Assembly (NCBI GenBank): GCA_004347685.1
Contig: SLTJ01000051.1
Location: 1-41,301 of the forward strand
Direction of reading: 5' to 3'
Source: Clostridia bacterium
GTDB taxonomy: Bacteria > Bacillota > DSM-521 > Neomoorellales > SLTJ01
DNA: 41,301 bases
Made by a program: the position numbers and the translations under genes. This document shows positions 25,948-33,566 of this stretch, one piece after another; position 1 is the first letter of the stretch, and each line of letters begins with the position of its first letter. The notes beneath the pieces were generated by a model. The model ran no database searches. It worked only from the letters and a program-made list of their open reading frames with translations, and was not told the origin of the DNA.

Positions 25948-26144
25948 CTGGAGCTGTTTTCTCGTTAGAGGTCCTGCTCTCCCGGGCCGGGCCCCGAGGC
26001 CGGCCGGAAAAAACCGGCCATGATAAGGTTATGCCCGCAGCGCAATCAAGGTTTATGTAAACATACACCAGAGATGTATTGGCATACCAGTGATAGGACG
26101 CGGCCCCATCAGGTGATAAGGCGTGAGGGGGCGGCCCGGGTATC

Positions 26145-26468
26145 TCACCTGCGTTCACGGGTATGGGTGACAAAAGTTTCCTGCCGCCCGTCAGGCCATT
26201 CCAGACTCCACTCAGTAACATCGGCGCGGGATCTGGCCATGAGCCGCACGCCGGCCCCGCCGCCAAGGGTGAGCGGCAGCACCAGGGCCGCCGCCCCGTG
26301 GGGGCAGGCCTTGAGGCAAGCGGCGCAATCCCAGCACTCCCCCGGACTCCGACACCCTACCTTGCCCTCTACCCGCTGTAGCACATCGCCCGGACAAGCC
26401 CGCACGCAGGGAGGATCCTGAGCCCGTGGGCAACCGGTGCACCTCTCCCCGTCAATAACCACTCCCAT
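26145..26468 (-). CDS. 4Fe-4S ferredoxin, AprB-like
   Basis: 107 residues with two cluster motifs: C-TGC-x7-C-x3-CP early and C-WDC-x2-C-x3-CPHGA in the middle, so two 4Fe-4S clusters. A basic/acidic C-terminal tail (LEWPDG) resembles the beta subunit of APS reductase, the electron donor to AprA. It shares an upstream motif with the sat unit, which supports that pairing. ATG behind GGAGGGAGAC. Confidence 0.82.
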   Translation of the reverse strand: MGVVIDGERCTGCPRAQDPPCVRACPGDVLQRVEGKVGCRSPGECWDCAACLKACPHGAAALVLPLTLGGGAGVRLMARSRADVTEWSLEWPDGRQETFVTHTRERR

Positions 26469-26542
26469 AGTCTCCCTCCATCACCAAAACGTTTCGTTTC
26501 ATAGGACGTGGCCAGCCAATTACCATCACCTTACCTCAAAGG

Positions 26543-26562
26543 ACCCGCTTACACCCGCTTAC
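26543..26562 (-). repeat. Perfect 10-bp tandem repeat at the ferredoxin transcription start
   Basis: ACCCGCTTAC twice without a gap, covering the expected transcription start. It may be a second operator or chance. Confidence 0.5.
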
Positions 26563-26566
26563 CTCT

Positions 26567-26595
26567 AATATAACTTATCCGATTTGATTAGTCAA
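26567..26595 (-). promoter_or_regulatory. Sigma-A promoter of the ferredoxin gene
   Basis: Minus strand TTGACT (26595-26590), 17-base spacer, TATATT (26572-26567), 99 bases before the ATG. Bases 26596-26947 hold no other supported gene. Confidence 0.75.
26578..26592 (-). promoter_or_regulatory. Shared sulfur-operon motif, copy 2
   Basis: TCCGATTTGATTAGT on the plus strand, lying in the promoter spacer and overlapping the -35 box, where a repressor would compete with RNA polymerase. See copy 1 at 25762. Confidence 0.6.
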
Positions 26596-26947
26596 GAAGC
26601 TTCTTTGTGACCCGCTCATATCGCAATTACAGCCCCCACCCTGGCCATGCCCCGGCACACCAAAGCATACGGGTGATTGCGGGCCGGACACCCGCCCCGA
26701 GCCGGGCACCAACCCTGCCGCCAGGCAGTAGCCATTCCCCAACACCTTCCTGGCACCAGCAGATATTTGCCCCGGCACGAAGGACTCAGGCCGTCGGCGT
26801 AGAATTAAGGTAATAACGCTGCTCCCGGTTGTTTACTTTTCCGGGCAACGCTGAAGACGCAAGCCGGTATCTGGCTTCTCGTCTGCATCCCCGCGGTCCA
26901 GTGCGAGTGGAGGCGCATCCCCAACGCAGGCAACACGTCCTTGGCTG

Positions 26948-28504
26948 GTGCTGGTAGCTACTGCCACCGGCGCCTTTGTCAGTTCCTTAAACAACAATAT
27001 CGTCAACGTGGCTCTGCCGCAGATGGCCACTGACTACGGCGTCAACCCGGCGCAGATCCAATGGGTGGTGACGACCTACTTCCTCACCACCGCCGTCACC
27101 ATGGTGATCGTGGGCCGCCTCTCCGATATCGTCGGCCGCAAACGGATATACACCCGCGGCTGCCTGATTTTTGCCGCTGGCGCGGCCCTCGCCGGCCTGG
27201 GCCCTTCATTATGGATATGCGTGATGGCACGGGTGGTGCAAGCCATAGGGGGTTCCATGCTGGTGGCCAATGCTCTGGCCATCGTGGCGGCGGTCTATCC
27301 GCCGGAAAAACGGGGGCAGGCGGTAGGAGTCAACGGGACGCTGGTGGGGGTGGGCAGCTTTTTGGGGCCTAGTCTGGGCGGGTTGCTCACCGATACCCTG
27401 GGGTGGCACTACATATTCCTGGTAAACGTACCCTTCAGCTTTCTTCTTTTTGCCTTCAGCCTCCTTTTCATCCCGACGGACAAACCGGACGACAAGGGTA
27501 CCGAACCCTTTGACCTGGCCGGTACCGTGTTTTACGCCCTGGCCATGCTGGCCATCATGGTCGGCACCACCAACTTGGCCGAAAACTACCGCTCGGCGCC
27601 TTTCTGGCTGGGACCCCTAGTCATTGGCGCCGGCCTCTTGGCCCTTTTTATCCGCCAGGAAACAGGCCATCCCCAGCCGGTACTGGACCTGCGCCTTTTC
27701 CGCAACCTCAGGTTCTCCACCGGCCTTACCAGCGGGCTATGCGCCTTTATGGTAGCGGCCTTTTCCAACTTTTCCCTACCCTTTTACCTTGAACATACCC
27801 TGGGGCTACCCCCGGCCTCAGCCGGACTGGTCATGACCCCGTTCCCGCTGGCCATGATGGCCTTTTCCTGGGTGAGCGGTTACCTGGCCGACCGCACCGG
27901 CACAGGAAGTGGCATTACCACCCTAGGCATGGCCCTGATCACCGCCGCCATGTTCTGGCTGAGCTTCCTTACTCCCGAGACCACCCCGGAGTCAGTGATG
28001 TGGCGGCTGCTGTTGCTGGGGCTGGGCATGGGTTTCTTCAATTCCCCGAACAACAGCGAGGTCATGAACGCCACTCCCCCGGGCCAGCTTGGCCTCGGCA
28101 GCAGCCTGCTGGCCACCAGCCGCCACGTGGGGCAAATGCTCGGTACCAGCCTGGCCGCTCTCTTCCTCGGCCTGGCCCTGGACGCGAGCGCCACCCTCTC
28201 CGCCCCGGCGGGGGCAGCAATAGCCCAGGGAGTCCGCCTCAGTTACCTGGCGGGAGGCATGATCGGCGCTGCAGGTGCCCTTCTCTGCTTCTGGCGCCTG
28301 GTCACCCACCGGCGGGAAAGGGACTCCCATGCCCCCCGGGAAGAATGGCAGGGGCTGACAGCCCGCCAGCTAGCCCGACAGCGTAACTACGCAGGTCACC
28401 GCCTATCACAGCCTTTGAGCGCGGCCGCACCGTCACTTTCGCGGAGCCTGAAACCCGGCTTGCGTCTTCCGCGCCGCCCGGCCTCCGACCGGCCCAAAGG
28501 CTGA
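26948..28504 (+). CDS. MFS transporter, DHA2 (EmrB/QacA) family
   Basis: 518 residues, about 14 membrane helices. N-terminal FVSSLNNNIVNVALP, the motif A-like GRLSDIVGRKRIY and GVGSFLGPSLGGLLTD are those of drug/proton exporters. GTG 26948 is the first usual start, but PTQATRPW just before it also looks like protein, with no start codon or ribosome site in frame back to the stop at 26852-26854. The true 5' end may be damaged or use a rare start. The last 40 or so residues run through repeat R1 copy B and are probably not native. Confidence 0.85.
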   Translation: MLVATATGAFVSSLNNNIVNVALPQMATDYGVNPAQIQWVVTTYFLTTAVTMVIVGRLSDIVGRKRIYTRGCLIFAAGAALAGLGPSLWICVMARVVQAIGGSMLVANALAIVAAVYPPEKRGQAVGVNGTLVGVGSFLGPSLGGLLTDTLGWHYIFLVNVPFSFLLFAFSLLFIPTDKPDDKGTEPFDLAGTVFYALAMLAIMVGTTNLAENYRSAPFWLGPLVIGAGLLALFIRQETGHPQPVLDLRLFRNLRFSTGLTSGLCAFMVAAFSNFSLPFYLEHTLGLPPASAGLVMTPFPLAMMAFSWVSGYLADRTGTGSGITTLGMALITAAMFWLSFLTPETTPESVMWRLLLLGLGMGFFNSPNNSEVMNATPPGQLGLGSSLLATSRHVGQMLGTSLAALFLGLALDASATLSAPAGAAIAQGVRLSYLAGGMIGAAGALLCFWRLVTHRRERDSHAPREEWQGLTARQLARQRNYAGHRLSQPLSAAAPSLSRSLKPGLRLPRRPASDRPKG

Positions 28505-28505
28505 G
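28381..28505 (+). repeat. Dispersed repeat R1, copy B
   Basis: See copy A at 3814-3940. Here the repeat's open frame is fused to the end of the MFS gene, giving the tail RLSQPLSAAAPSLSRSL up to DRPKG. Confidence 0.65.
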
Positions 28506-28561
28506 TAGTTGCGTTCGGACTTAACGGCCTATCCCAGTCAATCACCTGCGCTCACGCCGGG

Positions 28562-29044
28562 TCAGGACTTTCCTTCGGCGGGCTCGTTTGCTTCGGCTGC
28601 TCCGGTGCCGGCCTTTTCAGCTTCCTCCTCATCTTCCTCCTCATCTTCTTCTTCCAGCTCAAGGTCGTCAAGCCCCAGATCCTCAAGGTCTAGGTCCATT
28701 TCGTCCAGATCGAGGAAGTCTTCCTCGTCCTCGTCGAAGAAATCCTCGTCCTCTTCGTCTTCATCATCATCATCTTCTTCGTCCCAGTCTTCCGCCCCTG
28801 GGACAATCTCCAGTTCACGCCCCTTCTCGTTCCATTCCAGCTCGATCTCCAACCACCCATGGCCCTTACGGCGACCTGCTTCTAATTCCAGGACCACCAT
28901 GTCCCCGGGCCGCACCCCCACCCTGTGCCCCGAAGCTTCCAGTGTACCCCGGCCCTCCCGCAACACCTGAGCCAACTTTTCCAGATATTCAGCCGCATTC
29001 TTCACGTCCAGGGCCGCCTCAAACTCCAGTTCTCGCTTGCCCAT
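28562..29044 (-). CDS. Amphi-Trp domain protein with long acidic tail
   Basis: 160 residues. Residues 1-85 fit the amphi-Trp domain (AEYLEKLAQVLREG, then alternating charged strands and WLEIELEWNEKG). The remainder is a very acidic, low-complexity run of Asp and Glu ending in a KAGTGAAEANEP linker. The domain's role is unknown; the tail suggests binding of a basic partner or metal. ATG 29044 is preferred (GGGGG upstream); TTG 29050 is possible. A -10 like TATAAT lies at 29085-29090 on the minus strand. Confidence 0.75.
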   Translation of the reverse strand: MGKRELEFEAALDVKNAAEYLEKLAQVLREGRGTLEASGHRVGVRPGDMVVLELEAGRRKGHGWLEIELEWNEKGRELEIVPGAEDWDEEDDDDEDEEDEDFFDEDEEDFLDLDEMDLDLEDLGLDDLELEEEDEEEDEEEAEKAGTGAAEANEPAEGKS

Positions 29045-29145
29045 AACCAAACCCCCTTTGGTCTAGCCGGCTTTTCTGCCCTCTATTATAACAAAAAAGC
29101 GGAAGAAATACCCATACTTTTTAACAAAAATAGGTTGTGCCTTCT

Positions 29146-29197
29146 ACCCATTTTCATGATGGTTGTGCTCGAGGGGCATGAGGGATTCTGTCGAGAC
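29146..29197 (+). repeat. Palindromic element R2, copy 3 (partial)
   Basis: CCATTTTCATGATGGTTGTG, then GGGCATGAGGGATT. Similar to 31215-31277 but the right end is lost. It lies in the 29045-29359 gap, which has no other supported feature besides a -10 box. Confidence 0.55.
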
Positions 29198-29359
29198 GCA
29201 GTCCGGAAAATTGCCGCCGCCCACCCGGAGCGGCCGGAACCAAACGCTGCCACGTGATTTTCGTCCCACATCGCGAAGATACCTGGACTTAAGGGCCTAG
29301 GGAGGAAGTAGACGCCACAGTGAACAGCCGCTGTAAAGGGGCTCAGAGAGGGAAGCACC

Positions 29360-29788
29360 TCACCGCCGGGTATTGATAATGGGAGGCCAGGGGCGAAGGG
29401 CGGCAGCATAAGCCTGCTGCGCCTGTCGGGAGTTGGCCAGGTTCTGCTGCTCGGCGCGCATGCCCGCCAACCCCGCTTCCAGAATGGCCGCTACCTGGCC
29501 GTTAAGCTCCAAAGCCTCCCGGAGAAGCGCGGCCGCCTGGGCCGGGATGGCACCCCCCGCCGCTACTGGCCCGGACAGGTGGTGGCCAGGATCATTCTCG
29601 CCGGCGGCCTTGGCCACGGCTGCTTCCCAGCGCCGGAACAAACGCGATAAATCTTCCCCCACAGCCGCCACGCAGGCATAATCACCGGCCTGCGCCCCGG
29701 CGTACTGTTTGCCCACCAGGGCCCGGATCTCCCGGGCCAGGGACAGCAGTTCCCCTGCTCCCCTGGATGATCCGCCTTCAGCCGGCAA
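29360..29788 (-). CDS. Hypothetical helical protein, possibly FlgN/FliT-like
   Basis: 142 residues, almost wholly helical with heptad-like spacing and no Cys. The end, GLAGMRAEQQNLANSRQAQQ-AY, recalls the C-terminal helix of flagellar export chaperones FlgN/FliT; this is weak and no flagellar genes are nearby. It lies 22 bases after the DUF1646 stop, probably in the same transcript. Confidence 0.55.
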   Translation of the reverse strand: MPAEGGSSRGAGELLSLAREIRALVGKQYAGAQAGDYACVAAVGEDLSRLFRRWEAAVAKAAGENDPGHHLSGPVAAGGAIPAQAAALLREALELNGQVAAILEAGLAGMRAEQQNLANSRQAQQAYAAALRPWPPIINTRR

Positions 29789-29810
29789 CGGGCTTTACCT
29801 CCCTTGCCCC

Positions 29811-30824
29811 CTAAATAACGAAGAGGATAACGAAATAAATGATCAGCGTTATAAACCCGATGGGCGCGCCGAGGCGGGCCCACTCACTGCTCTTGATCTT
29901 CAGCTTGCTGGCGGAAATAATGTTGGGGATGTTGCCGGGAATGAGGATGCCGCCGCTGATCAAGAGCCCCATGAGCACGGCCTTGATCTGGTCGGGGTGC
30001 ATCTTATTGCTTATTTCCGCCGCCGTCAGGGTAGCGTTATCCAGGACGGCCGAAATCATGTTTATCCAATAAAGCAACCGGGCATCCAGGCCGATCACGT
30101 ACATGTCAATCACCGGCTTGAAGCCTTCGCCCAAGAAGGTCAGGGCCATGACAAAGAGGTAAACCTTGGCCGCCCGAATGACGATGCCGGCATAAGTTTC
30201 CTTCTCCCGGTCCTCGTCCAGCGTATCCTCCGAACGCTTCGGCTTGAGGTAAAAGGCTGCAAAAAGGCCCATGGCCACCACCCCCGGGACGACATAGGGG
30301 GCCAGGGTACGGAAAAGGTACCAGAAATCCACCCCCAGCTTACTGGTGGCGATGGTGGCCAAGGGCTCGCCCACCGGGGTCAGGACCGCCCCCAGGCCGA
30401 TGGCGTAGCAGGCGATGACGTCCAGGGCGATCTCCGACTTGCGGTCAAAGCGCACGGCGCTGATGATCTCCACCAGGACGATGGAAGCCACAATGGCGGT
30501 GATGAAACTCGAGGCCAGGCCCAGCACTACCACCACTACTATAAAAAATATCGAAACCGGCATTACCTTTAAGGCGCCGTCCACCGCGCCGCGGATGTAT
30601 TTCTCCAGCAGTTTGAAGGCTATGCCGGCGGCCAGCACCGCCGCCGTGATCATAATCGGCTCCTCCAGTGCCCTTAACAGCAGATTGGTAGTCATCACCC
30701 CAGAGACCAGGGCCGCGGCAACGCCCATGACAAAAAGGAAAGGCTCCAGGTTTTCTTCGATGGGCTTAATGAGAAAGGGCAGGGCTAAGACCAGCAGGAG
30801 GATAATTGCCAGGCCAATGATCAT
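29811..30824 (-). CDS. DUF1646 family membrane permease
   Basis: 337 residues with about ten membrane helices. GLGAVLTPVGEPLATIATSKLG and ISAVLDNATLTAAEIS, plus SGGILIPGNIPNIISA, match DUF1646, a group related to ion-transporter (arsenite/Na+ antiporter-like) families. The substrate is unknown; the paired TPVGEP and PGNIPN loops resemble re-entrant transport signatures. ATG behind AAAGGGG. Bases 30825-30945 show nothing certain. Confidence 0.82.
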   Translation of the reverse strand: MIIGLAIILLLVLALPFLIKPIEENLEPFLFVMGVAAALVSGVMTTNLLLRALEEPIMITAAVLAAGIAFKLLEKYIRGAVDGALKVMPVSIFFIVVVVVLGLASSFITAIVASIVLVEIISAVRFDRKSEIALDVIACYAIGLGAVLTPVGEPLATIATSKLGVDFWYLFRTLAPYVVPGVVAMGLFAAFYLKPKRSEDTLDEDREKETYAGIVIRAAKVYLFVMALTFLGEGFKPVIDMYVIGLDARLLYWINMISAVLDNATLTAAEISNKMHPDQIKAVLMGLLISGGILIPGNIPNIISASKLKIKSSEWARLGAPIGFITLIIYFVILFVI

Positions 30825-30945
30825 ACGGAATCCCCTTTCGAAACAGGTTTTCCTCGCGAGCAGGTGTCAAGAGACAAAACATACTCAGCTTATATTCTCC
30901 TTCAGCGCTGGAAATCCTGCCTCAATGTGGAACTATACAACGATA

Positions 30946-31155
30946 CTATCTCAAATGACCCAGGCCTCTAAGAACTTCGGCCCCCCGCTGGCGCCTGGCC
31001 CGGTCTACCAGGGGGAGCAGGCAGTACAGCTCCGGGGGCGCGGCGGCCTTGAACCCTTCGTACCCCTCCCCGCCCAAAAGGAAAATGTGCGCGGTCTTGG
31101 CCGGGGCGAAGCGAATGGCGGCCACGAAGGCCGGGTGCCACTGTTTGTTGGACAA
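30946..31155 (-). pseudogene. Truncated 5' part of an Rpn-type gene fused to other sequence
   Basis: TTG behind AGGGGAGTG begins SNKQWHPAFVAAI, a lead I associate with Rpn/transposase-like proteins. It then changes to an unrelated-looking stretch (HIFLLGGEGYEGF, later RRQRGAEVLRGL) I cannot assign. The 5' part and leader repeat at 39207-39278. Whether the 69-residue product is made is unknown. Confidence 0.5.
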
Positions 31156-31190
31156 GTTTCGACACTCCCCTAGTGCTTATATTATACCAC
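31117..31190 (-). repeat. Duplicated Rpn 5' end and leader, copy 1
   Basis: About 80 percent identical to 39207-39278, covering the leader, a -10-like TATAAT, the ribosome site and the first dozen codons. Confidence 0.7.
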
Positions 31191-31214
31191 GCTTATGGCC
31201 AGGCCGGCCTTCCG

Positions 31215-31277
31215 CCTATTTTCATGATTGGTTGTGCCCTGCGGGCATGAAAGGTTTGTCTCGAAATGAAAATAGCG
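31215..31277 (+). repeat. Palindromic element R2, copy 2
   Basis: Ends CTATTTTCAT (31216-31225) and ATGAAAATAG (31266-31275) are perfect 10-bp inverted repeats around a conserved 40-base centre. Best-preserved of the three copies; size and shape suit a tiny palindromic mobile element. Confidence 0.65.
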
Positions 31278-31292
31278 AGGAGCCATCCTTTT

Positions 31293-31556
31293 TTACTCAT
31301 AGTGGGTCCACATTCTTAATATTTTTACTACCCGTTCGTCCCTGAAAACTTCATAGACAATTCTATACTGGACATTTATCCGGCGCGCATAAGCTCCTTT
31401 TAAATCCCCTTTGAGCCCCTCGTATGGCGGCGGGCTTTGAAAGGGGTTCTCCTTGATAACCTTTAGAAGCTCTCTTGCTTTCCTGTCCAGGCCTGCCTTT
31501 TCCAATTTTTTGGCGTCTTTGGCCGCCTGCCTGGTATAGACTAATTTATATCCCAT
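31293..31556 (-). CDS. YoeB/Txe-type RelE-family toxin
   Basis: 87 residues: KLVYTRQAAKDAKKLEKAG at the start, NPFQSPPPYEGLKGDLKGAYARRI and QYRIVYEV, ending in WTHYE. This fits the YoeB/Txe group of ribosome-dependent mRNA interferases. ATG 31556 (MGYKLVY) is chosen over 31574. It overlaps the antitoxin gene by 16 bases. Confidence 0.85.
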   Translation of the reverse strand: MGYKLVYTRQAAKDAKKLEKAGLDRKARELLKVIKENPFQSPPPYEGLKGDLKGAYARRINVQYRIVYEVFRDERVVKILRMWTHYE

Positions 31557-31792
31557 CCTATATCCTCTACACATTCGCTAACAGGTGTATTCATGCCCTC
31601 GATAATTGATTCCCTCATGCCCGGAATGGATAATAAATACAGTGTTTCCTGTATGGCTCGCCAATCAGCTTCTGATACCAGGACCACACTTCCCTTTTTA
31701 GCTGTAATTTGTACCGGTTCGCTGGAGATAATCGTCTCATCAATCAAGCGATATATATTTTGCCTGGCCTGAGTGGCATTTACTACCTTCAT
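31541..31792 (-). CDS. YefM/Phd-family antitoxin
   Basis: 83 residues: MKVVNATQARQNIYRLID, PVQITAKKGSVVLVSEADWRAIQETLYL. The fold binds DNA and the C-terminus neutralises the YoeB-like toxin. ATG 31792 with GGAGGTG six bases upstream. AT-richer than its surroundings, which suggests transfer. Bases 31793-32027 hold nothing supported. Confidence 0.87.
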   Translation of the reverse strand: MKVVNATQARQNIYRLIDETIISSEPVQITAKKGSVVLVSEADWRAIQETLYLLSIPGMRESIIEGMNTPVSECVEDIGWDIN

Positions 31793-32027
31793 GTTCACCA
31801 CCTCCTGGCATCAATTATATCGTACGTTTCAACGTACGTCAATAAAGATGTTTGGTTGGTGCTAAGATTCCCGGCGACCTGCGTAGTCACCCAAAAAGGC
31901 CCCTCCGGCCGCAGCCCCTAGCCGTAACCCCTGGGCGGCAGATGCTATCTTGGGCAGATGTTCCCCGTGGCGTCTTCCGGGCTGAGTACACGAAGCATTT
32001 CTAACTGGTAGCAGGTGCTGTCCTTGG

Positions 32028-32702
32028 CTAATGCTCCCCGGCCCCGCCGGTGGACCGGCCGATTACCTCCAGGGCCTCTTGTAAGGTGCCGGCCTTGAAG
32101 ACCTCCCGGCGCAGCTTCTTTAGGCGCTCCAGGTCTTGGATGGTGTTCAGGGCCGCATCCATGCCGGTGGGCCGCTGGTCAAAACGGCTCTCCAGAAAGT
32201 CCAGAATGGCCGTCCTGGTGGCCTTCACTTATCCTTGCTGCAGGCCTTGCTCCATAAAGCGCTTCCTCAGCTCCTGGCCGAAGGGGTGCCGGTCAAAGAG
32301 TTCGGCCAGTTTCTCCCTGTTCGTCACTGGCATCTGCTGGGCCATGTTCCACACCTCCTCAATAGCCCGGGTTTCCACCAACTCGTTTTTCACCATGAAG
32401 TCCACTAGCTGCTCCAGGTCCTTGTCGGCCGGGTCTTCCAGGTGCTTCTTCAAAAGCAGAAAATCGGCCCTGGACTTCTTTGCCGGCCGCGTGAGAAAGA
32501 CGGCAAACATGTAAGAGGTTTGCGGGTCTTCCAGCTCGCCCAGGACTACTACCTGCATGCGGAGCTCGCTCCCTGCTACGGTGTAGATCCCTGGCCCCGG
32601 TTGCCCCGCCCTGACCTCCAGGCCCCGCCGCTTCATCCTGCCCAGCATGGCCCGGGGGTGGGTGCTGCTGACAAAGCTTAAGGTGAATTCGTCCATAAGG
32701 GG
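32028..32702 (-). pseudogene. Truncated, nonsense-mutated Rpn-family gene
   Basis: Nearly identical to 40408-41133. The 5' part is missing: similarity stops at about 32702, in the codons just before MDEFTLSF. An in-frame TAA at 32229-32231 splits the rest after LQQG. In the paralogue at 33567 the matching codon is GAA (GEVKATRTA), so one G-to-T change explains it. Downstream codons continue as a 66-residue frame (32028-32228). Bases 32703-32915 show no gene. Confidence 0.8.
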
Positions 32703-32915
32703 GGATAGGGGCTGCAACGGGGCCAGGGGCACTATGCACCGACGGCGAGGCCTGAAGAAGAGGCAGCAAGCGGAGGGGAGGGGATAGAAGGTGAAAAGGG
32801 CTGGTGCGTGGACCGACCCTTCTCCTCTCCCGGTCTCCAGATTTCCCCCGGGCCTGGCACCGGGTCCCCCTGAGATGGCCATTCAAGAACTGTCCCCGAT
32901 GCTTCCCTGATGTTC

Positions 32916-33329
32916 CTATGGCTGCAAGAGCCGTTCAAATCCAGCCTGCTCAAAGTGGTGGTCCGAGGTAAAGGCTCTCCGGCACCGCCTGCGCCGCATA
33001 ACCACAAAGCTAATACAATCAGTGAGACTCCAGTCCTTATCAGGGCGCTGGACAAACAGCCTCCAGCCCTCCTCTGTCAATTCTCTGGTGACGTGTACAA
33101 TCCGCAGTACCCGTAGGCTCTCTGCTTCTGCTGCCTGGGACATCAGCGCCCCGGCCAGGGGGCGCAAGGGCACCCTGCTTAGGGCATTACAGGTTTCCAC
33201 AAGGACTGCCTCAGTGGTAAGTCTGGGGACCTTGCCAAGAGTGCGGTACACGGCCACGGCCTGGTCATGAAGTTGGTCAGAGCGGTTAACCAGGGCCAGC
33301 CAGCCTGCAGTGTCCACAAAAATGGGCAT
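32916..33329 (-). CDS. PIN-domain toxin
   Basis: A 137-residue PIN nuclease. MPIFVDTAGWLALVNRSDQ gives the first catalytic Asp, TTEAVLVETCNAL the Glu, and WSLTDCISFVVMRRR the third acidic site. The C-terminus FTSDHHFEQAGFERLL is typical of VapC-like toxins. It begins two bases after the antitoxin stop. RNA cleavage is inferred from the family. Confidence 0.85.
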   Translation of the reverse strand: MPIFVDTAGWLALVNRSDQLHDQAVAVYRTLGKVPRLTTEAVLVETCNALSRVPLRPLAGALMSQAAEAESLRVLRIVHVTRELTEEGWRLFVQRPDKDWSLTDCISFVVMRRRRCRRAFTSDHHFEQAGFERLLQP

Positions 33330-33331
33330 GG

Positions 33332-33565
33332 TCAGCGCTTCTCCGCACCATAAAGATAATAATCATGGTGGTGAGCCAGATCCTCCGGCACATCACCTGG
33401 AGCTTCAGGGAGCCACTTATCCGGGTAAAGAAAAGGGTCTTGTGAGAAATCGGGCTTTCTTGAGCGGCCCTTTTCTAACTCAACTACGACGGGCGCCCCC
33501 TCTGGCAGCCTTGCCCCTTCCTCCAGGATTACTGTGTTACCTCTGACAACACCTCTATACGGCAT
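33332..33565 (-). CDS. Antitoxin of the PIN module
   Basis: 77 residues. The N-terminal YRGVVRGNTVILEEGARLPEG is a beta-hairpin, AbrB/DUF104-like DNA-binding start shared by many VapB-type antitoxins; the rest is charged. ATG 33565 is preferred; GTG 33574 would overlap the Rpn stop. Rpn, antitoxin and toxin genes abut and likely form one transcript. Confidence 0.75.
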   Translation of the reverse strand: MPYRGVVRGNTVILEEGARLPEGAPVVVELEKGRSRKPDFSQDPFLYPDKWLPEAPGDVPEDLAHHHDYYLYGAEKR

Positions 33566-33566
33566 C

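Noticed and set aside
31049-31345. 98-codon plus-strand ORF through repeat R2
   Set aside because: Crosses the repeat, a leader region and the 3' end of the toxin gene; R2 copies do not keep one reading frame.
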